Of a stretch of 64,000 nt of DNA, positions 7,995 through 16,180 are shown in pieces (position 1 is the stretch's first letter; each line of letters begins with the position of its first letter). Location: contig NZ_JBITIH010000014.1 in NCBI RefSeq assembly GCF_044458865.1, forward strand, positions 1 through 64,000. Direction: 5' to 3'. The translations under genes were made by a program, and so were the position numbers. This DNA comes from Micromonospora_G sp044458865. GTDB lineage: Bacteria > Actinomycetota > Actinomycetes > Mycobacteriales > Micromonosporaceae. The notes below the pieces were generated by a model that saw nothing but the letters and a program-made list of their open reading frames with translations, was not told where the DNA came from and did no database searches.

Positions 7995-8447
7995 GTGGCC
8001 GACGTCCCTCTGGATCCAGAAGAAGAGCGCTTCTGGCGTGCACTGCAGCGGGTGATGGTCATGTTGCCGAAAGCGCTGGACGATGACCTGGTGAGGTCGA
8101 CCGGGCTGACGCTGTCCGAGTACGTGGTACTGATGCATCTCTCCGAGGCTGCGGACCGCGAGCTGAGGGTGACCGACCTGGCCTCCCTTTCGGCGCTGTC
8201 GGTCAGCCGCATCTCCCGGGTGGTGGACGCATTGACAAAGCGTGGCTGGGTGCGGAAACGGCGGCCCGCTGAGGACGCGCGGGGGAGCGTGGCCTGCTTG
8301 ACGGCCGAGGGGTTCGGACGCCTGGAGGCCGCGTACCCGTTCCTTCTGAGCAGTGCCCGCAGGCGCGTGATGGATCACGTGGGCGATGACTTGATCTCAC
8401 CTCTCGCGGACCAGCTCGAAGGTGTTGTCAACCACCTCGGTGAGTAG
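7995..8447 (+). CDS. MarR-family transcriptional regulator
   Basis: A 150-residue MarR protein with a winged helix at about residues 35-105 (LTLSEYVVLMHLSEA, LSVSRISRVVDALTKRGWV) and the wing RRPAEDARGSVACLT. Terminal helices serve for dimerisation. The start GTG 7995 has no Shine-Dalgarno but a TAGTCT hexamer six bases upstream, so the message is probably leaderless. A palindrome overlaps that hexamer. The nearest targets are the wrbA and SDR genes at 8810-10283, whose upstream region holds another palindrome. The ligand is unknown; MarR proteins beside WrbA often sense quinones or electrophiles. Confidence 0.8.
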   Translation: MADVPLDPEEERFWRALQRVMVMLPKALDDDLVRSTGLTLSEYVVLMHLSEAADRELRVTDLASLSALSVSRISRVVDALTKRGWVRKRRPAEDARGSVACLTAEGFGRLEAAYPFLLSSARRRVMDHVGDDLISPLADQLEGVVNHLGE

Positions 8448-8595
8448 CTGTTCCTAGCTCCGCCAGTGCGGTGTCGGCACACAGGTTGTCGTACCCGTTC
8501 ATGCCTCTGAAGATCGATGAGGCCCACTCGGCCTGGTGACGCACCGCCTCACGGAGCCCGTGCCGGCAGCCGGCGAGTGTCGCTCCACGGGAGCG
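8428..8595 (-). pseudogene. possible gene remnant, unknown family
   Basis: On the minus strand an in-frame stretch with strong G/C third positions reads GLREAVRHQAEWASSIFRGM and then NGYDNLCADTALAELG, ending at a TGA that overlaps the 3' end of the MarR gene. Upstream it is closed by a stop near 8605, and no start codon with a ribosome site is seen. It looks like the 3' end of a decayed gene. I cannot name the family. Confidence 0.3.
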
Positions 8596-8809
8596 GTCAA
8601 GTCAAGTGATGTTGGGCACCCGGGCCGGACTTGTCACCGAAACGGGTCCGCGAGATATGTTGCTTGAGCAAGCAGTTTTCTGGAACCCCACCCCGAGTGC
8701 GTGCCGAACCCGTCGCCCCCTGTGGCGCCGAGGTGCTCGTTGCGCTCGGCGCCTCAATTCCCGACGCCCAGCGCCAGATTTGGGTATTTCGTACAGAAAA
8801 GGATTAGCC
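8448..8809 (+). promoter_or_regulatory. intergenic region upstream of wrbA with a short palindrome
   Basis: These 362 bases contain the minus-strand remnant noted above and then the wrbA leader. At 8660-8671 TTGCT-TG-AGCAA forms a perfect 5-bp inverted repeat, extended by AGCAAGCAG, which has the look of a MarR-type site. It lies about 140 bases before the wrbA start. No convincing -35/-10 pair was found around it. Nothing else is visible. Confidence 0.35.
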
Positions 8810-9430
8810 GTGGCTGACGACGTCAAGCTGGCCGTTATCTACTACTCCTCCACCGGCACGGTGCACCAACTCGCCGAGGCTGTCGCTGCCGGTGCCTCCG
8901 CTGCCGGGGCGGATGTGCGACTGCTGCGCGTGGCCGAGCTTGCGCCCAGGGAGGTGGTCGCGAGCAGTCAGCCCTGGGCAACCCACGCGGCTGCGACCGA
9001 ACACATCGCGCTCGCCACGCCGGAGGACGTCTTCTGGGCCGATGCCGTCGTATTCGGTTCCCCCACCCGGTTCGGCAACGTCGCCAGCCAGCTCAAGCAG
9101 TTCCTGGACACGCTCGGGGGCCTGTGGATGCAGGGCCTCCTGGCCGACAAGGTGTACAGCGGCTTCACCGCCACATCCCAACTGCACGGTGGCCAGGAGT
9201 CCACCCTGCTGGCCCTCTACAACGCCGTCTACCACTTCGGCGGAATCGTGGTGCCTCCCGGTTTCACCGACCCCATCAAGTTCGTGGACGGAAACCCCTA
9301 CGGAACCGCGCACGTGAGTGGCGGGCAGGGGGAGATCCCGGTCGACGACACCGCCCGCGCCGCCGGCACCTACCAGGGCAAGCGCGTCGCGAACGTCACG
9401 AGGGCGTTGAAGGCGGGCCGTCGCGCCTGA
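8810..9430 (+). CDS. wrbA: WrbA-type NAD(P)H:quinone oxidoreductase / flavodoxin
   Basis: A 206-residue flavodoxin-fold enzyme that reduces quinones with two electrons, avoiding semiquinone radicals. The FMN phosphate loop is YYSSTGTVHQLAEA (about residues 10-23). SPTRFGN and HGGQESTLL are WrbA signatures. GTG 8810 is chosen because AAAAGGA lies 7 bases upstream; an upstream in-frame extension to 8606 has neither conservation nor codon bias. The SDR gene follows after 103 bases, and the MarR gene upstream probably controls both. Confidence 0.85.
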   Translation: MADDVKLAVIYYSSTGTVHQLAEAVAAGASAAGADVRLLRVAELAPREVVASSQPWATHAAATEHIALATPEDVFWADAVVFGSPTRFGNVASQLKQFLDTLGGLWMQGLLADKVYSGFTATSQLHGGQESTLLALYNAVYHFGGIVVPPGFTDPIKFVDGNPYGTAHVSGGQGEIPVDDTARAAGTYQGKRVANVTRALKAGRRA

Positions 9431-9533
9431 GAACTTCCGGGCGGCGTCGCCCGGGGAGGGGTCTCGCGCGCCGTGCCGTGAGCACGCCGACAGAGACCAG
9501 CATCGAATTTTTGATCCAGAGGAGTTGCAGACC

Positions 9534-10283
9534 ATGTCATTCCCTCAGACACACGAAGGACGCGTGGCTGTTGTCACCGGCGCCGGCCGTGGCATCGGCC
9601 AGGCCATCGCCCGCCACCTCGGCGAGCGCGGCGCAACGGTCGTCGCGGTTGATCTCGACAGTCCTGACGAAACGCTTGCGTTGCTGGAGAAGAGCGGCGG
9701 TGTGGCCGTCGGCCTCACCGCCGACGTGTCCGACCCCGGACAGACGGCAGGGGTCGGAGCAGAGGTCGCGCGCCGTTTCGGCCGGGTCGACATCCTGGTC
9801 AACAACGCCGGCATCTTTCCGTTCCGCGACATCGACGAACTCGACTACGACATGTGGCGACGCGTCATCGCGGTCAACCTCGATTCGCAGTTCCTCATGG
9901 TCAAGGCCGTACTGCCGGTGATGAAGGAGGGAGGTTGGGGTCGCATCGTGAACCTGACCTCCAACTCGATCGTCACCACGAGCCCCGGCCTGTCGCACTA
10001 CATGGCGAGCAAGATGGGCAACATCGGTTTCACCCGGGGTCTGGCCAACGACCTCGCCCCGTTCGGCATCACCGTCAACGCGGTCGGCCCCACCCTCACC
10101 ATCACGCCAGGCGTCCTGCAGGTTCACCCGAAGGAGGTTCTCGCGGCGGTCGCCGAGGCTCAGGCAATCAAGCGCAACGGCCAGCCGGACGACCTGGTCG
10201 GCACCGTTGCGTTCCTCACCAGCGATGATGCCAGCTTCCTCACCGGCCAGACCATCATGGCCGACGGTGGGCTCGCCCGCTGA
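9534..10283 (+). CDS. short-chain dehydrogenase/reductase
   Basis: A 249-residue classical SDR. The cofactor loop TGAGRGIG (residues ~16-23), NNAG (~87-90) and the catalytic Ser (NSIVTTS) with YMASK are all present; an Asp after the second strand (VAVDLDS) favours NAD over NADP. ATG 9534 has AGAGGAG nine bases upstream; an in-frame TTG three codons earlier sits inside that ribosome site. The substrate is not predictable; the link with WrbA and MarR suggests carbonyl or quinone detoxification. Confidence 0.85.
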   Translation: MSFPQTHEGRVAVVTGAGRGIGQAIARHLGERGATVVAVDLDSPDETLALLEKSGGVAVGLTADVSDPGQTAGVGAEVARRFGRVDILVNNAGIFPFRDIDELDYDMWRRVIAVNLDSQFLMVKAVLPVMKEGGWGRIVNLTSNSIVTTSPGLSHYMASKMGNIGFTRGLANDLAPFGITVNAVGPTLTITPGVLQVHPKEVLAAVAEAQAIKRNGQPDDLVGTVAFLTSDDASFLTGQTIMADGGLAR

Positions 10284-10409
10284 GCCCGTAACCCCCGAGA
10301 AACCTCGTCGCGAGCGCCATCCGCAACAGCGTGGACGGCGCTCGCGACGCCGGAGCCGAGGCCGGTTCGGCGGATCCCGCAGCAGGTCGAGGGTCAGGCC
10401 CCGCGCTGG

Positions 10410-10670
10410 TCACGGCTCGGCGCGTACGACGTCACCTGGGCGTACGTCGGCTGTGGCCAGACCGAGCAGGACGAGAGAGGTCGTCCCGGGGCGAGCGTGG
10501 AACTCGACGAATGCCCGGGCGGTCGCGACGACACCACCGTTCCGCAGCACCTCCACCCGCTGTCCATCGCGGAGCAGCCCTCGGCCGGCGGCTGGTCCGT
10601 TGACGATCACAGGGCGACCGGTGACCGCGAACACCTCCGCGATGTCCAGCTCATAGGGGGTGTCCGGCAC
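10410..10670 (-). CDS. small EF-Tu domain-2-like beta-barrel protein
   Basis: An 86-residue protein, divergent from the Hsp70-like gene. It reads VPDTPYELDIAEVFAVTGRP and then GLLRDGQRVEVLRNG, following the pattern of the second domain of translation GTPases (FxxxGRG-V--G----G-L--GD-V). Here the domain stands alone without a GTPase. Small proteins of this kind occur in actinobacteria without a known role. GGAGG eight bases upstream supports GTG 10670; GTG 10676 is the alternative but lies too close to the ribosome site. Strong codon bias and the domain pattern make it a real gene. Confidence 0.65.
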   Translation of the reverse strand: MPDTPYELDIAEVFAVTGRPVIVNGPAAGRGLLRDGQRVEVLRNGGVVATARAFVEFHARPGTTSLVLLGLATADVRPGDVVRAEP

Positions 10671-10694
10671 GGTCACCGCCTCCAATCCGGCTTT

Positions 10695-10727
10695 CGCCGG
10701 CCCGGAGCGCGATGCTCCGGGCCGGCG
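10695..10727. repeat. 14-bp perfect hairpin in the divergent intergenic region
   Basis: CGCCGGCCCGGAGC and GCTCCGGGCCGGCG pair perfectly around a GCGAT loop. A second, imperfect hairpin (GCCAGGGCCGG / CCGGCCTTGGC) follows towards 10763. On the minus strand they would sit in the leader of the EF-Tu-like gene. They could be attenuators or insulate divergent transcription; no U-tract is present. Confidence 0.55.
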
Positions 10728-10859
10728 TCCTGCCGCCAGGGCCGGTTGCCGCCGGCCTTGGCAGCGGTCACGCGACGACGATGCCAGACGGGTACGACAG
10801 ACAGCCGGGCGTCGTCGAAGGGGGCGAACGGGTGGGAACCTGTTCGATACCTTGTACGC

Positions 10860-12821
10860 GTGCCCGCCGTTGACGAGGTTGGACCAGCCCGACTGGGCAT
10901 CGATTTTGGTACGTCCACCACTGTGGCGATGGTCTCCGTGCCGGGGCGTACGCCGCGCTCGTTGCTCTTCGACGGATCGCCGTTGCTGCCGTCGGCGATC
11001 TGCCTGGACCCCACCGGACGGATCCTGGTCGGCCGGGATGCCCTGCACACGGCGATGGCCCGGCCGGCGGCCTTCGAACCGCATCCGAAACAGCGGGTCG
11101 ACGAGGGTACGGTGCTGCTCGGCGATACGGAGTTGGCCGTGTCGCGGTTGTTCGGGGCTGTCCTGGACCGGGTGCTGCTGGAGGCGGCGAACGTCACCGG
11201 CGACCTGCCGGAGCGGGCTCTTGAGGTGGTGGTGACCTGCCCGGCCGGGTGGGGGAGCGCCCGCCGGGCCACGTTGCTTGCCGCCGCGCCGCCGGGGACC
11301 CGGTTGGTCGAGGAGCCGGTCGCCGCCGCGCACGCGTTCGTGGACAGCGCCGGTCATGCGATTCCGGACGGCGGAACCGCGGTGGTCTACGACTTCGGCG
11401 CCGGTACGTTCGACGCGGCGGTGGTGCGGCGTACCGGGGACGGGTTCGCGGTGGTCGCGTCCCGGGGGCTGCCCGACTGCGGTGGTTTGGATCTGGACGC
11501 CGCGATCGTGGCGCACCTCGCGGCGGCGGTGCCGGATGCGGTGGTGTGGGGGCGGCTGGACGCACCGGTGACCGCGACGGATCGGCGGGCCCGGCAGCAG
11601 TTGTGGGCGAATGTCCGGGCGGCGAAGGAGATGCTGTCCCGCGCCACCACCACCCAGGTCTATCTGCCTCTGCTCGACATCGTGGTGCCGCTGGGGCGCC
11701 AGGAACTCGACGGGCTCGCCGCACCGATCCTGGATCGGACCGTCGCGGCCGTACGTGAGGTGCTGGAACTGGCCGGTGTCGGTGCGACCGCGCTCGACGC
11801 GATCTTTTTGGCGGGTGGGTCGAGTCGGATGCCGGCGGTGGTCACCCATCTGCACCGGGCGTTCGGCTTCGCCCCGGTCACCGTCGAGCAGCCGGAGCTG
11901 GCGGTCGCCGAGGGTTGCCTGCGGGCCACCGCGACGTCCACCGCCGTGTTGGCGACGACCGATGCCACGGCGACCGGGTCCGTCGGCGCCGGGGCAGCGG
12001 TCGACAACACGCCGGTAACGCTCGGGGACACGGTGGAGGTGGGCGCCGTGGCCCAGCACCGGGAACGGTTCGCCGAGCTGACCCCCAGCAGTGCCGACGA
12101 TGTCGGACTCACGACGCGGACCAGTAGGCGGCTGTCTCCGTCGCGCTGGGTCCGGGCCGGCGGGGAGGCCCGAGTACGGGCCGGGCGGATCGCACTGAGC
12201 GTGGCAGCGGGAGGAGCGGTCCTGGCCCTGGTCGCGATGGTGTTCGTCGTGGTGTCCCCCGGCGGCGACGAACCCCGGGCATCGGCGCCGGGACCGTCGC
12301 CGAGTCTGTCACCGACCCCGGCCCCGACCCCATCGCCCAGCTACCCACCCGGTATCGACCCGTGCCTGCTCGGCACCTGGCGGATCACCAGCAGCCGGGT
12401 GATCGGCTATGTCGACGACATTCAGGTGCAGTACGTCGGTGGTGCCGGGGTGGTGGAGACCTATCGGGCCGACGGCACCTCCTCCGTCGACTACAGCAAG
12501 ATGGAACCGAGGGTCGGCACCCTGCGCGGTGTCACCTGGTCCGAGGTGGACCGGGGCAAGGCATCCGGCACGTACTACGCCGAGAACGGGAAGATCACCG
12601 GCAACATCACCAAGTCCGACGCGGTCGGCACATTGCGCCGCAACGGCAAGATCAACGCTACCGCGCCGTTGACGTTCTTCCTCGAACCGACGACCTATCG
12701 CTGTTCGGGGGATCGCCTGATCTCCTACAGCGAGCAGGGCAACTTCTCGGACGAGGCGGTACGGATCAGCGGACCGCCGACACCGGCGCCGAGTGTGGCG
12801 GCGTCGGGCGGAAACGGGTAA
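10860..12821 (+). CDS. Hsp70-type ATPase fused to a transmembrane segment and an outside domain
   Basis: A 653-residue protein. Residues ~10-375 are an Hsp70/actin-fold ATPase domain with phosphate-1 (IDFGTSTTVAMV), VEEPVAAA, phosphate-2 (VYDFGAGTFDAAVVR) and adenosine (FLAGGSSRMPAV) motifs. The usual substrate-binding domain is absent. In its place come a linker, a membrane span (~446-468, SVAAGGAVLALVAMVFVVV), a Pro/Ser-rich stretch and a C-terminal domain starting CLLGTWRITSSRV that looks lipocalin-like and should lie outside the membrane, with its two Cys possibly bonded. A TACCTT hexamer six bases before GTG 10860 indicates a leaderless message. Similar Hsp70-TM proteins occur in Micromonosporaceae; the role is unknown. 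Confidence 0.75.
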   Translation: MPAVDEVGPARLGIDFGTSTTVAMVSVPGRTPRSLLFDGSPLLPSAICLDPTGRILVGRDALHTAMARPAAFEPHPKQRVDEGTVLLGDTELAVSRLFGAVLDRVLLEAANVTGDLPERALEVVVTCPAGWGSARRATLLAAAPPGTRLVEEPVAAAHAFVDSAGHAIPDGGTAVVYDFGAGTFDAAVVRRTGDGFAVVASRGLPDCGGLDLDAAIVAHLAAAVPDAVVWGRLDAPVTATDRRARQQLWANVRAAKEMLSRATTTQVYLPLLDIVVPLGRQELDGLAAPILDRTVAAVREVLELAGVGATALDAIFLAGGSSRMPAVVTHLHRAFGFAPVTVEQPELAVAEGCLRATATSTAVLATTDATATGSVGAGAAVDNTPVTLGDTVEVGAVAQHRERFAELTPSSADDVGLTTRTSRRLSPSRWVRAGGEARVRAGRIALSVAAGGAVLALVAMVFVVVSPGGDEPRASAPGPSPSLSPTPAPTPSPSYPPGIDPCLLGTWRITSSRVIGYVDDIQVQYVGGAGVVETYRADGTSSVDYSKMEPRVGTLRGVTWSEVDRGKASGTYYAENGKITGNITKSDAVGTLRRNGKINATAPLTFFLEPTTYRCSGDRLISYSEQGNFSDEAVRISGPPTPAPSVAASGGNG

Positions 12822-12855
12822 CTGTCTGCTGGCGGATCTCTGTAAGGTGCCTCGA

Positions 12856-12975
12856 ATGGGTGCGATCAAACCGTGGCACGTGCTGATCCTGTCGGTCGTC
12901 TGCCTTCTGCCGCTGTTCGTTGCGACGCTGGCCGGGGTGTGGTGGGCGATGTCCCGCCGCCGCCGCAACCGTTGA
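12856..12975 (+). CDS. 39-residue membrane peptide with a TatA-like N-terminus
   Basis: MGAIKPWHVLILSVVCLLPL begins a 39-residue peptide with one hydrophobic span (residues ~8-31) and an Arg-rich tail (RRRRNR). TAAGGT at 12843-12848 ends seven bases before the ATG, so it is probably translated from a leaderless message. Its first eight residues match those of the TatA protein in this window (MGALKPWH, 49931) at seven positions, but the amphipathic helix of TatA is missing. It may be a regulator of Tat or merely share a membrane-insertion motif. Spacing to the flanking genes is 34 and 50 bases. Confidence 0.6.
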   Translation: MGAIKPWHVLILSVVCLLPLFVATLAGVWWAMSRRRRNR

Positions 12976-13025
12976 GCCGGTGAGGGCCACGCGCGCCTGA
13001 CCGTACGAGACGGGGAGAAAGAGCC

Positions 13026-13751
13026 GTGGACGTGGCACCCGGATCAGCGACCGAGGTCGCCGAGCTGACGGTGGTCCGGCACGGGCAGAGCACGGCGAAC
13101 GCGGCGTTCGCGATCGCCGACGCGGCGGGGAGCACCGACAGTGGTGTCACCGGTCGCGACGCCGACATCGCGCTCTCACCACTCGGCGAGGCGCAGGCGG
13201 TCGCCCTCGGGCAGCACTTCGGTGCGCTTCCCGAGGACCGGCGACCGCAGGTGGTGATCTGTTCGCCGTACCGGCGGGCCGTGCAGAGCTGGCGACTGGC
13301 GGTGCGGGCCGCGCGGGTGGAGGGGATCCCGGACCTGCCGGAACCCTCGATCGACGAGCGGTTGCGTGACCGCGTGACGGGCGAACTGGAACTGCTCACC
13401 CGGGCCGCGATCGCCGCCCGTTTTCCGGGCGAGGTGGCCCGCCGCAGCGCGACGGACGAGTTTCACTACCGGCCGCGCGGCGGTGAGTCGTTGCTGGATG
13501 TGGCGGCCCGCCTCGGCGCACTGCTCGACGACGTACGGCGCGATCACGCCGGGGCCCGGGTGCTGCTGGTCGCCCACGATTCGGTGGTGCTGATGCTGCG
13601 TCAGCTGGTCGAGGGCCTGTCCTTGGCGGAGTTGGAGACGGTCGTACGGGCGGGACCGGTGGCGAACGCCTCGGTCACCCGGTGGACGGGCGAAACGGGA
13701 CGACTCGTGCTCGCGAAGTACAACAGGGTCGTGCACCTGCCGGGGGAGTGA
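13026..13751 (+). CDS. histidine phosphatase family protein
   Basis: A 241-residue phosphoglycerate-mutase-like phosphatase. The RHG motif (LTVVRHGQSTANAAF, near residue 19) carries the phospho-accepting His. CSPYRRAVQSW supplies the second Arg, and LLVAHDSVVLML the second His. GTG 13026 follows GGGAGAAAGAG. A soluble cytoplasmic enzyme is expected; whether it acts on sugar phosphates, nucleotides or a cofactor cannot be told. It converges with the TetR gene, whose stop lies two bases beyond. Confidence 0.8.
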   Translation: MDVAPGSATEVAELTVVRHGQSTANAAFAIADAAGSTDSGVTGRDADIALSPLGEAQAVALGQHFGALPEDRRPQVVICSPYRRAVQSWRLAVRAARVEGIPDLPEPSIDERLRDRVTGELELLTRAAIAARFPGEVARRSATDEFHYRPRGGESLLDVAARLGALLDDVRRDHAGARVLLVAHDSVVLMLRQLVEGLSLAELETVVRAGPVANASVTRWTGETGRLVLAKYNRVVHLPGE

Positions 13752-13752
13752 C

Positions 13753-14334
13753 TCAGCTTCTCGGGGCCTGTGGGCGTAGTCCGTCGAGTGCCAGGTTGAG
13801 CACCCGTTCCAGTTGCGCTGGTTCGGTCACCTTGACCAGGGTGATTCCGCTGACCAGTCGCATCACGTCGTCGATGTTGGTGTCGGGCCGGACGACGCCG
13901 GCGGTCTGGGCGCGTGCGAGCAGCGGTTGGCCGGCGGCGTACACCTCGTCCCGGCAGCGCCGGAAGATCTCGGAGTCGTGTATCAGCTCCTCCGCCAATG
14001 CCCGTTTCGTGCCGATGTACTCCACGAGGCGGCGCAGCCAGCCGACGAGCGCGTCCCAGGGCGGCTCGCCAGCCAGGTCGGCGGCCGAGCGGGAGAGTGC
14101 TTCGACCTCGTCGATGTAGACGGCCTCGAAGAGGTCTCGGCGGGTGGGGAAGTGCCGGTAGAGGGTGCCGATGCCGACCTCGGCCCGGCGGGCGATGTCC
14201 TCCAGTGAGGTCGATACGCCGTCTTCGCCGAAGGCGGTGCGGGCCGTCGCCACCAGCTTGTCGTAGTTCCGCCGCGCGTCGGCGCGCTTCGGTCGGGTGG
14301 AGAGGGTGCCGGATGCCGGTATGGCGTTCGTCAC
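13753..14334 (-). CDS. TetR-family repressor of the divergent efflux pump
   Basis: A 193-residue regulator with an N-terminal helix-turn-helix (TSLEDIARRAEVGIGTLYRH, about 45-65) and a TetR C-terminal ligand domain. GTG 14334 is preceded by GGGGAG at the right distance; a longer frame to 14520 would run across the operators and is unlikely. Three evenly spaced palindromes lie between it and the MFS gene, so it should repress itself and the pump until a ligand binds. Confidence 0.85.
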   Translation of the reverse strand: MTNAIPASGTLSTRPKRADARRNYDKLVATARTAFGEDGVSTSLEDIARRAEVGIGTLYRHFPTRRDLFEAVYIDEVEALSRSAADLAGEPPWDALVGWLRRLVEYIGTKRALAEELIHDSEIFRRCRDEVYAAGQPLLARAQTAGVVRPDTNIDDVMRLVSGITLVKVTEPAQLERVLNLALDGLRPQAPRS

Positions 14335-14362
14335 AGCGTGTTCTCCCCACTTCCGTTGCAAC

Positions 14363-14428
14363 CGGAGGCAACCCTCCGCTAGCTTTCTGGAGGCACCCCT
14401 CCTCTTGTTGTTCGGAGGGATCCCTCCG
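14363..14428. promoter_or_regulatory. three tandem TetR operators, 25 bp apart
   Basis: Three sites fit CGGAGGNNNNCCTCCG: 14363-14378 (perfect arms, spacer CAAC), 14388-14403 (GGAGG-CACC-CCTCC with altered outer bases) and 14413-14428 (perfect, spacer GATC). Their centres lie exactly 25 bp apart. They occupy the divergent region between the TetR and MFS genes. Confidence 0.8.
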
Positions 14429-14552
14429 CATATGCTACCTCCCGTCGGAACGGGACGGAGCAGGCAGTTAGCTCGCTGACCACTGGCCGGACGACCAGTT
14501 GCCGGGCGGGCCACTGGCAACCATTCCAGCTAGTCCCCCTAAGGAAGTCCTC

Positions 14553-16010
14553 GTGGCATCGACCACCAGACGTACGTCCCCACAGGTGACCTTCGCCGTG
14601 CTCGGCGCCGGCGCCGGCTTCTTCGCGATGATGCAGTCGTTGATCAGCCCCGTGCTCTCCACGATCCAGCACGACCTGCACACCTCCCAGAGCACCGTGA
14701 CCTGGGTGCTGACCGCCTACCTGCTCTCTGCGGCGATCTTCACACCGATCCTCGGCCGGGTCGGCGACATGATCGGCAAGGAGCGCGTGCTGGTTCTCGT
14801 CCTGGTGGGACTCGCAGTCGGCTGCCTGCTGGCCGCGATCGCACCCAACATCGGTGTGCTGATCATCGCCCGGCTCATCCAGGGCATCGGCGGCGCCGTG
14901 TTCCCACTCTCGTTCGGCATCATCCGGGACGAGTTCCCGCCGGCCCGGATGTCCTCCGCGATCGGCACGATGTCGGCCATCATCGCGGTCGGCGGCGGCC
15001 TCGGCGTCGTACTCGCCGGACCGATCGTGGGCCTGCTCGGCTACCGATGGCTGTTCTGGATTCCGCTGCTGATCGTCGGACTGACGGCGCTCGCGGCACA
15101 CCGGTTCGTCCCCGAGTCGCCGGTACGCAACCGGGGCCGGATCAGCTGGCTCGCCACCGTACTCATGTCAGGGTGGCTCGTCGCGCTCCTGCTCGCGGTC
15201 AGCGAGGCGCCGAAGTGGGGCTGGCAGTCGACCAAGGTGATCGGTCTGCTGGCGGCGGCCGTCGTGATCTTCGTTGGCTGGGTCGCCACCGAGATCCGCT
15301 CAGCGAACCCGCTCATCGACATGCGGATGATGAGACTGCCTGCGGTATGGGCCACCAACCTGGTCGCGCTGCTCTTCGGCGGGGCGATGTTCGCCCTCTA
15401 CGGTTTCCTCCCGCAGTTCACCCAGACCCCCGCCACGGCCGGGTACGGGTTCGGCGCGAGCGTCACCGAAGCCGGCCTGCTGATGCTGCCGATGCTGGTC
15501 ACCATGTTCGCCGCAGGACTGGTCAGCGGCCGGATCGAACCGATGTTCAGCGCGAAGGCGCAGCTTATCACCGGTTCGGCCTTCAGCGTGCTGGCCTGCG
15601 CGGGGCTTGTCGTGGCACACGACGCCCGCTGGCAGCTCGGTGCCGCAGCGGCCGTCTTCGGCCTGGGTATCGGGCTGGCCTACTCGGCCATGACGAACCT
15701 GATCGTGAAGAGTGTGCCGGCCCACCACACCGGTGCCGCCGTCGGGATGAACGCCAACATCCGCACCATCGGCGGCGCGATCGGGGCCGCCCTGATGAGC
15801 AGCATCGTCACCGCCAACCTCCAGTCCAGTGGCCTGCCCCGGGAGGCCGGTTACAGCCACGGCTTCGCGATGCTCGCCGGGCTCTCGGTGGCGGCCGTCG
15901 CTGCGGCGCTGCTCGTACCGACCGTGCGTCGGACGTCCGGGCCGGCGGCCGACGTCGTGACACCGACCCCGGTGGCCTCCTCGACCCCGGTAGGTGTCGC
16001 CACCAGGTGA
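14553..16010 (+). CDS. MFS drug efflux transporter (DHA2, 14-TM type)
   Basis: A 485-residue proton-coupled exporter of the EmrB/QacA type. Motif A follows TM2 (GRVGDMIGKERV), motif B is in TM4 (ARLIQGIGGAVFPL) and motif C-like Gly-rich TM5 (GGGLGVVLAGPIVG) follows, all hallmarks of drug:H+ antiporters; hydrophobicity suggests 14 spans. GTG 14553 has AAGGAAG upstream. The leader holds the TetR operators, so expression should be induced by a toxic substrate that binds the repressor. The substrate is unknown. Confidence 0.85.
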   Translation: MASTTRRTSPQVTFAVLGAGAGFFAMMQSLISPVLSTIQHDLHTSQSTVTWVLTAYLLSAAIFTPILGRVGDMIGKERVLVLVLVGLAVGCLLAAIAPNIGVLIIARLIQGIGGAVFPLSFGIIRDEFPPARMSSAIGTMSAIIAVGGGLGVVLAGPIVGLLGYRWLFWIPLLIVGLTALAAHRFVPESPVRNRGRISWLATVLMSGWLVALLLAVSEAPKWGWQSTKVIGLLAAAVVIFVGWVATEIRSANPLIDMRMMRLPAVWATNLVALLFGGAMFALYGFLPQFTQTPATAGYGFGASVTEAGLLMLPMLVTMFAAGLVSGRIEPMFSAKAQLITGSAFSVLACAGLVVAHDARWQLGAAAAVFGLGIGLAYSAMTNLIVKSVPAHHTGAAVGMNANIRTIGGAIGAALMSSIVTANLQSSGLPREAGYSHGFAMLAGLSVAAVAAALLVPTVRRTSGPAADVVTPTPVASSTPVGVATR

Positions 16011-16180
16011 GCGACCGAACCCCGCCGGGCGGCCCACCTGGTCGCCCGGCCGGGCGGACGCCCACCATCCGACGCGCGCCCCGGTGTCCGTCGTTCGTGG
16101 ACCGTGGCGACCGGCCCGTCGAACGGCAATCATTGACGCACCGCCGTTCGACGGGCGGCACGATCGCCGAGGAGGCCGCG

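Noticed and set aside
10671..12059. upstream extension of the minus-strand frame that ends at 10410
   Set aside because: Only the last ~86 codons look like a protein. The rest is antisense to the Hsp70-like gene.
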